A stretch of DNA of 7,869 bases, taken from positions 1-7,869 of the forward strand of contig CALPRR020000116.1 in assembly GCA_943326025.2 (NCBI GenBank). The letters run 5' to 3'. The notes beneath the pieces were generated by a model. That model had not been told where the DNA came from and ran no database searches. It was given only the letters and a program-made list of their open reading frames with translations. Shown piece after piece: positions 1 through 6,420 of the stretch. The position numbers and the translations under genes are program-made. The number at the start of each line of letters is the position of its first letter. Within the stretch, counting starts at the first letter, position 1. Source of the stretch: Candidatus Kuenenia stuttgartensis. Lineage in GTDB: Bacteria > Bacteroidota > Bacteroidia > Flavobacteriales_D > Crocinitomicaceae.

Positions 1-852
1 GATGGATTTAGAATGTACCATGGTAAATCTGTACCTGGTTTCCCAGGACATCCACATAGAGGTTTTGAAACTATTACAGTTGTTAGAAAAGGAATTGTAG
101 ATCATGCTGATTCATTAGGTGCTGCTGGGAGATATGGCGATGGTGACGTTCAATGGATGACGGCTGGTAAAGGTGTTCAACATTCTGAAATGTTTCCATT
201 AATTCATCAAGATAAAGACAATACCATGGAACTTTTTCAAATTTGGTTGAATTTACCAAAGAAAAATAAAATGGTTGAACCGCATTTTAAAATGTTATGG
301 AGAGACACCATTCCGAATTACAAGCATATTGATTCAAATAATAAAACAACAAATATTGAAGTAATTGCAGGTTCAATTGGAGAAATAAATGCTCCAACTC
401 CACCACCAAATTCATGGGCTGCTAATCCATTAAATGAAGTAGCTGTTTGGAATATTAAAATTGAAGCAGGTGGAACATGGACTTTACCAAAAGCCTCTGA
501 AGGAATTAATCGTACACTTTATTTTTATGAGGGAGATACATTAATTATTAATGAAACTTCCATACCAATTTATAATGCAGTTGAATTAATAGCTTCGCAA
601 GAGGTAAAATTAAACGTAGGTTCAAAAGATACAAGTATATTAATATTACAAGGAAGACCAATAGATGAACCTGTCATTCAATATGGTCCATTTGTTATGA
701 ATACGAAAGCTGAAATCAATCAAGCATTTGAAGATTATCACGCAACTCAATTTGGTGGTTGGCCATGGCCTCGTTACGATCAAGTTCACGAACGAGAAAA
801 AAGTCGTTTTGCTAAGCATGCTGATGGAACATTAGAAACCAAAAATAGTTAA
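1..852 (+). CDS. Pirin-family cupin protein (5' end cut off by the window)
   Basis: Bicupin of the pirin family. Characterised members are metal-binding proteins, some with quercetin 2,3-dioxygenase activity and others acting as transcription cofactors; the substrate here cannot be told. The reading frame is open to base 1 (four codons, DGFR, precede the ATG at 13), and the usual pirin start lies further upstream, so this is a partial gene of about 283 visible residues. Numbering from the ATG at 13, the N-terminal cupin signature HPHRGFET spans residues 13-20, and DVQWMTAGKGVQHSE spans 45-59. The four expected metal ligands (His13, His15, His57, Glu59) are all present, so the metal site looks intact. 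The second cupin half follows, with the family motif LILQGRPIDEPVIQYGPFVMN near residues 211-231. The C-terminus (FGGWPW) is typical of the bacterial branch. The next gene starts 9 bases after the stop, so the two are probably co-transcribed. Family assignment is secure; function is open. Confidence 0.93.
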   Translation, partial: DGFRMYHGKSVPGFPGHPHRGFETITVVRKGIVDHADSLGAAGRYGDGDVQWMTAGKGVQHSEMFPLIHQDKDNTMELFQIWLNLPKKNKMVEPHFKMLWRDTIPNYKHIDSNNKTTNIEVIAGSIGEINAPTPPPNSWAANPLNEVAVWNIKIEAGGTWTLPKASEGINRTLYFYEGDTLIINETSIPIYNAVELIASQEVKLNVGSKDTSILILQGRPIDEPVIQYGPFVMNTKAEINQAFEDYHATQFGGWPWPRYDQVHEREKSRFAKHADGTLETKNS

Positions 853-861
853 GATTAGTAA

Positions 862-1440
862 GTGATAAAAAATTATCAAATTAGTGATATTTCAGTAAAT
901 GAAATAAATGCTGTTCATCTGATGTGTAATGATGAATTGGGAGTTGATTATATTACAGAAAAATTCCTTCTAGACAGTATAAACAATGATAATCAAATAG
1001 TTAGAATAGCTCATAATAAAAATAAAGAAGTTATTGGTTTTAGTATTGCAACAATATATTCTGAAAAAGAATTAAACGAATACCTGAGCGACAAACGTTT
1101 TGATGAATTAATACTCCCTGATTTAAAGAACAAAAAAATTGGAATAACTAAAATTGTTGTAATCAAAGATCAATTCAAAAAAAAGGGAATTGGAATTGAT
1201 TTACTGAACGACTCTCTTCGACTAATTGAAGAAAAAAAAGTAGCTATAATGCTTGGATTTGCTTGGAAAAGTAAAAAAGGTGTTAATGCTAAACGAATTC
1301 TAGAAAGGAATGGTTTTCATGAGTTAATTGAGGTGAAAAAATTCTGGTTTGAAGAAAGTTTAAAAGAAAATTACTCTTGTCCAGATTGTGGTAATCCACC
1401 ATGTGGTTGTTCAGCAATTGTTTTTCTAAAAAAATATTGA
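862..1440 (+). CDS. GNAT-family N-acetyltransferase with a C-terminal four-cysteine tail
   Basis: Predicted cytoplasmic acetyl-CoA-dependent N-acetyltransferase of 192 residues; the acceptor substrate is unknown. The GNAT core is seen as a central strand ITKIVVIKD (95-103) followed by the acetyl-CoA pyrophosphate loop FKKKGIG (105-111) and a helix. The late motif AKRILERNGFHELIEVKKFW is also typical of the fold. The protein ends in a compact cysteine cluster, CPDCGNPPCGC, with Cys173, 176, 181 and 183, which suggests a small zinc-binding knuckle after the catalytic domain. The start is GTG at 862: an in-frame TAA sits directly before it (859-861), and the next in-frame ATG (922, residue 21) would remove the first strand of the fold. 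No good Shine-Dalgarno sequence is visible. The gene follows the pirin gene by 9 bases and is probably translated from the same message. Its TGA stop is part of the left arm of a hairpin. Confidence 0.85.
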   Translation: MIKNYQISDISVNEINAVHLMCNDELGVDYITEKFLLDSINNDNQIVRIAHNKNKEVIGFSIATIYSEKELNEYLSDKRFDELILPDLKNKKIGITKIVVIKDQFKKKGIGIDLLNDSLRLIEEKKVAIMLGFAWKSKKGVNAKRILERNGFHELIEVKKFWFEESLKENYSCPDCGNPPCGCSAIVFLKKY

Positions 1441-1477
1441 TGATGGTGATTTCGACATAGCTAAATCACCATCATCA
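1438..1477. terminator. Bidirectional terminator hairpin, 15-bp perfect stem
   Basis: The left arm TGATGATGGTGATTT (1438-1452) is an exact reverse complement of the right arm AAATCACCATCATCA (1463-1477), with a 10-base loop. It sits between the converging GNAT gene and lhgO. Read on the minus strand, the stem is followed by ATATTTTTTTAG, a good U-tract for stopping lhgO transcription. On the plus strand the following sequence (TAATTTCC) is a poorer tract. The first three bases are the GNAT stop codon, so terminator and coding end overlap. Confidence 0.75.
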
Positions 1478-1492
1478 TAATTTCCTAAAATA

Positions 1493-2725
1493 TTAATTAT
1501 CTACTTTTTCAGATTTAATTAAACCGAAGTGTTTTTCAGCTTCTTTTGTAATATAGCCACCAATTGCTAAAGATGCCGTAGCTGCTGGTGAAGGTGCATT
1601 TAAAACGTGAATCGAATTACCGTGATATTCAATTCTGAAATCATCTCTTGTATCTCCATCTTGTCTTAACAATAAAGCTCTAACACCAGCTCTTCCTGGT
1701 TTAATATCTTCCATTGTTAAAGACGGAACCATTCTTTGTAATGTTTTTAAGAATAATTTTTTAGAGAAAGCTCTTCTATATTCATTAATACCAAATTTCA
1801 TATTACTGAAAAATAATTTCCATGTTCCTTTATAAGTCAAAGCATCAATCGTATCTCTCCATGAAAAATCAGTTTTACCATAACCTTCTCTTTTAAAAGT
1901 AAACACTGCATTTGGACCACATTCAATTTCACCGTCTGTCATTCGTGTAAAGTGAACACCTAAGAAAGGAAAATCAGGATTCGGAACAGGATAAATTAAA
2001 TTTTTAATTTTATGTTTTGCTTGTTCAGTCAATTCATAATAATCTCCTCTGAATCCTACCACTTTTTCTTTTAAATCTACACCATCTTTTTTCGCCATTC
2101 TGTCCGCTTGTAATCCAGCGCAGAATACCAAATATTTCGCTTCAAAATTTCCTTTTGAAGTTATAATTGTTGAAGAATTTGCATTTTTTTGAATAGCTGT
2201 TACTTCATGACCTAATTTCAATTCACTAGAAGTGTTTTCTTTTAAAGCTAATTCAACCATTTTTGCTGTAGCACCTCTGAAATCAATAATTCCAGTACAT
2301 GGTACCCAAATCCCAGCAATACCAACACAACTCGGTTCAATCTCACTGATACGCTTCGCATCAATTTTCTCAATCCCTTCGATTTCGTTTTTTAAACCTG
2401 TTTGATATACCTTTTCTAAATTTTCTAATTCACTTTCGTCGGTTGCCACAACAATTTTCCCACAGATATCATGAGCGATTCCGTGTTCTTTAGCAAACGC
2501 AACTAATTCATGACGTCCATCAATACAATTTCTTGCTTTTAATGATCCTGGTTTATAATATAAGCCTGAATGAATTACTCCTGAATTATGTCCTGTTTGA
2601 TGATCTGAAAGAATATTCTCTTTTTCAATCAAGATTAAATTTAATTCTGGATATTGTTTTTGAAGTTTATACATAGTTGCTGCTCCAACAATACCTCCAC
2701 CAATTACTGCTATATCAAATACCAT
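1493..2725 (-). CDS. lhgO: L-2-hydroxyglutarate oxidase (FAD-dependent)
   Basis: FAD flavoprotein of the DAO/LhgO family that oxidises L-2-hydroxyglutarate to 2-oxoglutarate. The Escherichia coli enzyme passes electrons to the membrane quinone pool; the family removes a side product of malate/lactate dehydrogenases or of lysine and glutarate breakdown. The 410 residues fit the usual length of about 400-420. The N-terminal dinucleotide-binding motif VIGGGIVGAA is at 7-16, with the ribose-binding Glu34 at the end of the second strand. The family signature TGHNSGVIHSGLYY lies at 44-57. Other matching segments are CGKIVVATDESEL, GIIDFRGA, the late PGRAGVRALLL and the C-terminal FAD-contact segment APSPAATASLAIGGYI (377-392). 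No signal peptide or transmembrane helix is evident, so it is probably cytoplasmic or peripheral. The ATG at 2725 has an A-rich leader (AACAACAAAAA), as is common in Flavobacteria. It lies 92 bases downstream of tatA and has its own -7 element, so it may be transcribed alone or by read-through. Confidence 0.93.
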   Translation of the reverse strand: MVFDIAVIGGGIVGAATMYKLQKQYPELNLILIEKENILSDHQTGHNSGVIHSGLYYKPGSLKARNCIDGRHELVAFAKEHGIAHDICGKIVVATDESELENLEKVYQTGLKNEIEGIEKIDAKRISEIEPSCVGIAGIWVPCTGIIDFRGATAKMVELALKENTSSELKLGHEVTAIQKNANSSTIITSKGNFEAKYLVFCAGLQADRMAKKDGVDLKEKVVGFRGDYYELTEQAKHKIKNLIYPVPNPDFPFLGVHFTRMTDGEIECGPNAVFTFKREGYGKTDFSWRDTIDALTYKGTWKLFFSNMKFGINEYRRAFSKKLFLKTLQRMVPSLTMEDIKPGRAGVRALLLRQDGDTRDDFRIEYHGNSIHVLNAPSPAATASLAIGGYITKEAEKHFGLIKSEKVDN

Positions 2726-2751
2726 TTTTTGTTGTTTTCTGAATTTGAAAA

Positions 2752-2759
2752 CAAAATTA
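2752..2759 (-). promoter_or_regulatory. Putative -7 promoter element of lhgO
   Basis: On the minus strand this reads TAATTTTG, an exact match to the Bacteroidota -7 consensus TAnnTTTG. It ends 26 bases before the lhgO ATG, which would give a 5' leader of about 20 bases. I do not see a clear TTG-type -33 element at the expected distance, so this is a moderate-confidence call. Confidence 0.45.
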
Positions 2760-2817
2760 ATGAATCATTCTAAGAGTATTGACTTTAAAAGCTTATTTTT
2801 TTAAACATTATCACTTA

Positions 2818-3201
2818 CTAAGTGTCTAATTGTTGATCTAGATGTGTTGACGTTTCAACAGAAGTTTGATTTTCAGTTTCAAGTTGTGTTGCTTTTTGTT
2901 GCTTTTTAGGTGGTGTATAACTAATTGCATGCTCCATATCGCTTACATACTGATCTAAAGGTTGTTGAATTTCTTCAGTTGTCTCTTGAATAATATTTGA
3001 GAAATTCATATCTTTTTTGATGTCCATTCCTGATTTTTTAATTTCATTTTGAACATCATTTGATGCTTCCTTAATTTGATACATAGTTTTTCCTAAAGTT
3101 CTAGCAATACTAGGAATACTTTTAGAACCAAAAAATATCAATATGAAAATCATTATTAATAAAATTTCAGAACCAGCGATATCATTTAAAAAAAGAAGCA
3201 T
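2818..3201 (-). CDS. tatA: TatA/Hcf106-family twin-arginine translocase subunit
   Basis: Single-pass inner-membrane protein of the twin-arginine translocation system, which moves folded proteins out of the cytoplasm; TatA-type subunits form the pore-like assembly with TatC. The 127 residues show the TatA layout. A short N-terminus with Glu12 precedes one hydrophobic segment (ILLIMIFILIFF, 13-24). The FG hinge is at 24-25, followed by the family motif FGSKSIPSIARTLGKTM (24-40), which starts the amphipathic helix. A charged helical stretch (41-90) and a polar Gln/Thr-rich tail (about 97-127) complete it. It is longer than classical TatA (about 90 residues), so a TatB-like role is possible; sequence alone does not separate the two here. 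No tatC lies in the window. The ATG at 3201 keeps the hydrophobic segment at the usual distance from the N-terminus. The gene is divergent from the S9 peptidase and is followed by lhgO on the same strand. Confidence 0.85.
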   Translation of the reverse strand: MLLFLNDIAGSEILLIMIFILIFFGSKSIPSIARTLGKTMYQIKEASNDVQNEIKKSGMDIKKDMNFSNIIQETTEEIQQPLDQYVSDMEHAISYTPPKKQQKATQLETENQTSVETSTHLDQQLDT

Positions 3202-3219
3202 ACACTATTTATTTTAGTG

Positions 3220-3227
3220 CAAAATTA
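3220..3227 (-). promoter_or_regulatory. Putative -7 promoter element of tatA
   Basis: On the minus strand this reads TAATTTTG, the same octamer as upstream of lhgO and an exact TAnnTTTG match. It ends 18 bases before the tatA ATG, implying a very short leader of about 11 bases. A clear -33 TTG is not visible upstream. Confidence 0.45.
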
Positions 3228-3284
3228 CGAATAAAACACTGAAATTAAAGCATAGTTTTAAAATATTAAATTGATTTATTCTCT

Positions 3285-3292
3285 TATTTTTA
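3285..3292 (+). promoter_or_regulatory. Possible -7 promoter element of the S9 peptidase gene
   Basis: TATTTTTA matches the TAnnTTTG consensus except for its last base. It ends 26 bases before the ATG at 3319, the same spacing as seen for lhgO. The only nearby TTG (3271-3273) is too close to act as a standard -33 element. This is a weak call resting mostly on position. Confidence 0.25.
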
Positions 3293-3318
3293 CAATTAAA
3301 AAAATTCAAACTCAAACA

Positions 3319-5649
3319 ATGAAAAATATTCTCTTTTTAAGTTTATTCTTATTTTCTATCAGCACCTTTTCTCAATCTAAAAATAAATCTTTATTGGTTT
3401 TAAATGAAATAATGAAAGGAAATGAATTTATTGGATTTCAACCTGAAAACGCCTATTGGTCATTGGATTCTAAATACATTTTCTTCAACTGGAATCCGGA
3501 TAAAAATCCTGGAAATTCTTTATATGTCTATTCACTAGAATCAAAAAAAACAGCCAAAGTCACAAAAGAATTTTTATTGAAAAATTTCGAATTTGACAAA
3601 AAACAAAAAGGCTTTTCATTAATCTATTATATATTAGATGGTGCTTTAGTTCAATACAATTCTAAAGATAAATCAATTTCTATTGTTTATCAAACAACTT
3701 ATCAAATTCAGTCATTGCAACGAATTACTAATTCCGAAAACGCTTATTTCATAAGTGATAACAATCTATTCTGCTACAATGAAAAATCAAAAGGAATTCA
3801 ACAATTGACTAATTTCATTCAAAAAGACAACGAGATTGAAAAACATGATTCAACATATTTAGAAAGACAACAAGTTGAACTTTTTAAATACGTAAGAGAT
3901 AAAAACACTAAAAATACTTGGAACAAAAAAGAAGAAATCACTTTATTTCCATTTCCGAAAGAACAATTTTTAGGTAAAGAAGCGATTGAAAATATTCAGC
4001 TTTCAAATGATGCTAAATTCATATTATTTAGGTTAGGGCAATATGATGATGGAACTGAAACACATTTAGAAAATCATGTTACGAATGATGGTTTCAGTAA
4101 AATTTCTTCTGCTCGACCAAAAGTGAATGAAAATGAAAATCATTTCAAACTTGGAATTTATAATAGATCAAAAGACACAATTCAATATGTTGATTTCTCA
4201 ATTTTATCTGATATTCGTAAAAAACCATTGTATTTAAATGATTCAAATCCATTTGAAAAAGATCGAGCTATAGTCATAAATGAAGCAGTATTTTCTAAAA
4301 ATGGATCAACTGCTGTAATTGATGTAAGATCTCAAGACAATAAAGATCGTTGGATTGTATTTTTAAACTGTGAAACAGGAAAAATTACTGAAATCGAAAA
4401 ACAACATGATGAAGCTTGGATTGGCGGACCGGGAATTTCTTCTTGGGATTATGACTATGGCACTTTGGGCTGGTTGAACAACGAAACAATTTATTTTCAA
4501 TCTGAAGAAACGGGCTATTCTCACTTATATACTTTAAACGTTCAGTCAAAAAAGAAAACAGCATTAACTTCAGGTAAATGGGAAGTTTATTCTGCTGAAT
4601 TATCTAAAGATGCGTCAAGATTTTTCATTTCGGCAAATAAAACACATCCAGGAAATCGCGATTTTTATCATTTGACGCTTAAAGATCAAAAGTTAATACC
4701 AATTTTATCGAAAGATGGTTTTCACGAAGTTTCAGTTTCTCCTGATGAAAAAACATTAGCTGTAAGATATTCTTTCAAAAACAAACCTTGGGAAATTTAC
4801 TATTGTAAAAATGAATCAGCTGCTGAATTACAACAAATTACACAATCGACTTCTAAAGAATTTAAAAATTATTCTTGGAGAACTCCAGAAGTCATAACAT
4901 ACAAAGGTTCTGATGGAAAGGATGTTTATGCGAGAGTATTTAAACCTGCCGTTGAAAATAAAAACAAAGCGGCAGTGCTTTTTGTTCATGGTGCAGGGTA
5001 TTTACAAAATGCTCATAATTATTGGAGTTATTATTGTCGTGAATATATGTTTCACAATTTATTAGTGGATAATGGTTACACAGTTATAGATGTTGATTAC
5101 AGAGCTAGCGAAGGATATGGTAGTGATTACAGAACTGCCATTTACGAAAATATGGGTGGTAGAGATTTAGAAGATTACATTGATGCTCGAACTCTATTAA
5201 TCAACCAATATGGTATTGATTCAAATAAAATTGGAATTTACGGTGGCTCATACGGTGGATTTATTACTTTAATGGGGATGTTAAAAACACCCGGAAAATT
5301 CAAATGTGGAGCAGCTTTAAGATCCGTAACCGATTGGGCACATTACAATCATGAGTACACCAACAATATATTAAATACACCAGAAACGGATCCAATCGCA
5401 TTCAAAAAAAGTTCGCCAATTTATTATGCAAACAATCTACAAGGACGACTTTTAATGCTTCACGGAATGGTGGATGATAACGTTCAATTTCAAGATATTA
5501 TTCGATTAAGTCAACGTTTTATTGAATTAGGAAAAACGAATTGGGAATTAGCTGTATTTCCTATTGAAGCACATAGTTTTAAAGAAAATTATTCTTGGGC
5601 TGATGAGTTTAGAAGAATTTACGAATTATTTGAGGAAGAGTTGAAATGA
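3319..5649 (+). CDS. Secreted S9-family serine peptidase (prolyl oligopeptidase / dipeptidyl peptidase type)
   Basis: Predicted exported serine exopeptidase of 776 residues that would trim dipeptides or small peptides in the periplasm. The start is ATG at 3319: it opens with a classical signal peptide (Met-Lys-Asn, a hydrophobic core to about residue 14, likely cleavage after Ser18 in STFS/Q). An upstream TTG at 3271 would place 16 extra residues before that signal. No lipobox cysteine is seen. Residues about 30-530 form the region expected to be the DPP-IV-type beta-propeller, and about 535-776 the alpha/beta hydrolase. The catalytic triad is visible: Ser644 in GGSYGG, Asp719 in HGMVDDNVQF and His752 in IEAHSF. 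The S9 motif YRASEGYG is at 594-601. Where classical DPP-IV carries a YAGP-type oxyanion tyrosine, this protein has FVHGAGY (555-561). I also do not find the Tyr-Glu-Glu amino-terminus-binding motif of DPP-IV in the propeller. Specificity for Xaa-Pro dipeptides is therefore not assured. Confidence 0.9.
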   Translation: MKNILFLSLFLFSISTFSQSKNKSLLVLNEIMKGNEFIGFQPENAYWSLDSKYIFFNWNPDKNPGNSLYVYSLESKKTAKVTKEFLLKNFEFDKKQKGFSLIYYILDGALVQYNSKDKSISIVYQTTYQIQSLQRITNSENAYFISDNNLFCYNEKSKGIQQLTNFIQKDNEIEKHDSTYLERQQVELFKYVRDKNTKNTWNKKEEITLFPFPKEQFLGKEAIENIQLSNDAKFILFRLGQYDDGTETHLENHVTNDGFSKISSARPKVNENENHFKLGIYNRSKDTIQYVDFSILSDIRKKPLYLNDSNPFEKDRAIVINEAVFSKNGSTAVIDVRSQDNKDRWIVFLNCETGKITEIEKQHDEAWIGGPGISSWDYDYGTLGWLNNETIYFQSEETGYSHLYTLNVQSKKKTALTSGKWEVYSAELSKDASRFFISANKTHPGNRDFYHLTLKDQKLIPILSKDGFHEVSVSPDEKTLAVRYSFKNKPWEIYYCKNESAAELQQITQSTSKEFKNYSWRTPEVITYKGSDGKDVYARVFKPAVENKNKAAVLFVHGAGYLQNAHNYWSYYCREYMFHNLLVDNGYTVIDVDYRASEGYGSDYRTAIYENMGGRDLEDYIDARTLLINQYGIDSNKIGIYGGSYGGFITLMGMLKTPGKFKCGAALRSVTDWAHYNHEYTNNILNTPETDPIAFKKSSPIYYANNLQGRLLMLHGMVDDNVQFQDIIRLSQRFIELGKTNWELAVFPIEAHSFKENYSWADEFRRIYELFEEELK

Positions 5650-5650
5650 T

Positions 5651-5685
5651 TTTGGACTTCGACTCCGCTCAGTCTAAATTTTGGA
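5651..5685 (+). terminator. GC-rich hairpin after the S9 peptidase; likely terminator built from a dispersed repeat
   Basis: TTTGGACT (5651-5658) pairs with AGTCTAAA (5671-5678) through eight pairs including one G-U. The stem encloses a GC-rich centre (TCGACTCCGCTC) and is followed by TTTTGG and further T-rich sequence. It begins one base after the peptidase stop codon. The core ACTTCGACTCCGCTCAGTC stands out against the AT-rich background. From memory it resembles a short intergenic palindromic repeat found many times in flavobacterial genomes; only one copy lies in this window. Confidence 0.55.
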
Positions 5686-5701
5686 TTTTAAAATTAAATA
5701 A

Positions 5702-5878
5702 ATGACAAATTTTAATTTTCTTTTATTTAATCCTTCTAAAGATAGGTTAGCGAATACGTTTGTGAGTACAAATCATATTTCAAATAATTTAGTTATTTAT
5801 ATCTCAATTGTATTTTTACTCTTTGTAATTTATATTATTTTAAGAGTTCGGAAAAGCCTTAAAGAAGAAAATAAATAA
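5702..5878 (+). CDS. Small single-pass membrane protein, hypothetical (58 residues)
   Basis: A short open frame from ATG 5702 to TAA 5876-5878, with an in-frame TAA immediately before the ATG, so no longer form is possible. The first 29 residues are polar with a few aromatics and contain NPSKDRLANTF. Residues about 30-47 (LVIYISIVFLLFVIYIIL) form one strong hydrophobic segment. The last 11 residues are rich in charge, with Arg48, Arg50, Lys51, Lys54 and Lys58. By the positive-inside rule the C-terminus would face the cytoplasm. Only 16 bases separate it from the downstream GNAT gene, so the two are probably one transcription unit. I do not recognise the family. It could be a chance frame in AT-rich DNA, since such DNA readily encodes hydrophobic stretches, but the TM-plus-basic-tail layout, clean start and tight spacing favour a real gene. 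Confidence 0.5.
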   Translation: MTNFNFLLFNPSKDRLANTFVSTNHISNNLVIYISIVFLLFVIYIILRVRKSLKEENK

Positions 5879-5894
5879 CATTTTTAAATATAAA

Positions 5895-6332
5895 ATGACA
5901 ATAAAAGAACTACATACTATTAAGGAAATGCTTCAGGAGATTGAAGTGATGAAAGAATTATATCCTTCATTAACTGAGGATCAATACACTGAAATGTTAA
6001 CTTCTATGCTTCCTCATAATTATAAGCAAATTGCTGTTTATGATGAAGAACGATGTGTTGGAATTAGCGGTTTTTGGGTTGGTACAAAATTATGGTGCGG
6101 GAAGTATTTGGAATTGGACAATGTCATTGTTTCTGCAAAATATCGCTCAAAAGGTGTTGGCAAAATCATGTCTGAATATCTTGAAAAAAAAGCAATTGAG
6201 TTGAATTGTAATATTCAAGTTTTGGACGCATATTCAACCAACTTTAAAGCTCATCGCTTCTATTATAATCAAGGATTTAGTCCTAAAGGTTTTCATTTCA
6301 TAAAAATTATGAATGAAGATGGGATTAGATGA
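5895..6332 (+). CDS. GNAT-family N-acetyltransferase
   Basis: Small predicted cytoplasmic acetyltransferase of 145 residues, consisting of one GNAT domain with no extra module. The central strand LELDNVIVSAKYR (72-84) leads into the acetyl-CoA loop RSKGVG (84-89), matching the family pattern Q/R-x-x-G-x-G/A, and then into the helix KIMSEYLEKKAIEL. The strand NIQVLDAYS (106-114) and the segment NFKAHRFYYNQGFSPKGFHFIK (116-137) form motif B, where a conserved Tyr (123 or 124) is the likely general acid. The substrate cannot be read from sequence. The ATG at 5895 is preceded by an A/T-rich leader (TTTTTAAATATAAA). It lies 16 bases after a small membrane-protein gene and ends upstream of a strong terminator. 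Confidence 0.85.
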   Translation: MTIKELHTIKEMLQEIEVMKELYPSLTEDQYTEMLTSMLPHNYKQIAVYDEERCVGISGFWVGTKLWCGKYLELDNVIVSAKYRSKGVGKIMSEYLEKKAIELNCNIQVLDAYSTNFKAHRFYYNQGFSPKGFHFIKIMNEDGIR

Positions 6333-6371
6333 TTAATTTTAGATAAAATATTTTCAAAGTGCAGTCAAAAA

Positions 6372-6396
6372 AAAAGCCCGATTAAATCGGGCTTTT
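6372..6396. terminator. Strong bidirectional Rho-independent terminator
   Basis: AAAAGCCCGAT (6372-6382) and ATCGGGCTTTT (6386-6396) form a perfect 11-bp stem with a TAA loop. An uninterrupted run of nine A (6367-6375) precedes it on the plus strand, so on the minus strand the GC stem is followed by nine T, a textbook stop for the mutase gene. On the plus strand the stem ends in TTTT, then AACG, then TTTTT, serving the GNAT gene that converges from the left. Confidence 0.92.
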
Positions 6397-6420
6397 AACG
6401 TTTTTATGTAATTTAAAAAT

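Noticed and set aside
13..15. ATG at 13 as the true start of the pirin gene
   Set aside because: The frame is open to the window edge, and pirin proteins normally have a segment before the HPHRGFET motif; the gene is cut by the window.
2726..2817. Search for a terminator between tatA and lhgO
   Set aside because: Only an AAGCTT palindrome and A/T runs are present; no stable stem with a U-tract, so read-through from tatA cannot be excluded.
856..2820. 13-base inverted match TAGTAAGTGATAA (856-868 plus strand; 2808-2820 minus strand)
   Set aside because: A match of this length is about what chance gives in an AT-rich window of this size, and the two sites share no functional context.
3203..3219. 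Short inverted repeat CACTA...TAGTG just upstream of the tatA start
   Set aside because: Five base pairs with a seven-base AT loop is too weak to call an operator or attenuator.
3271..3318. TTG-initiated extension of the S9 peptidase by 16 residues
   Set aside because: The ATG at 3319 begins a standard signal peptide (MKN plus hydrophobic core). The extension would overlap the likely promoter region and place an unneeded segment before the signal.
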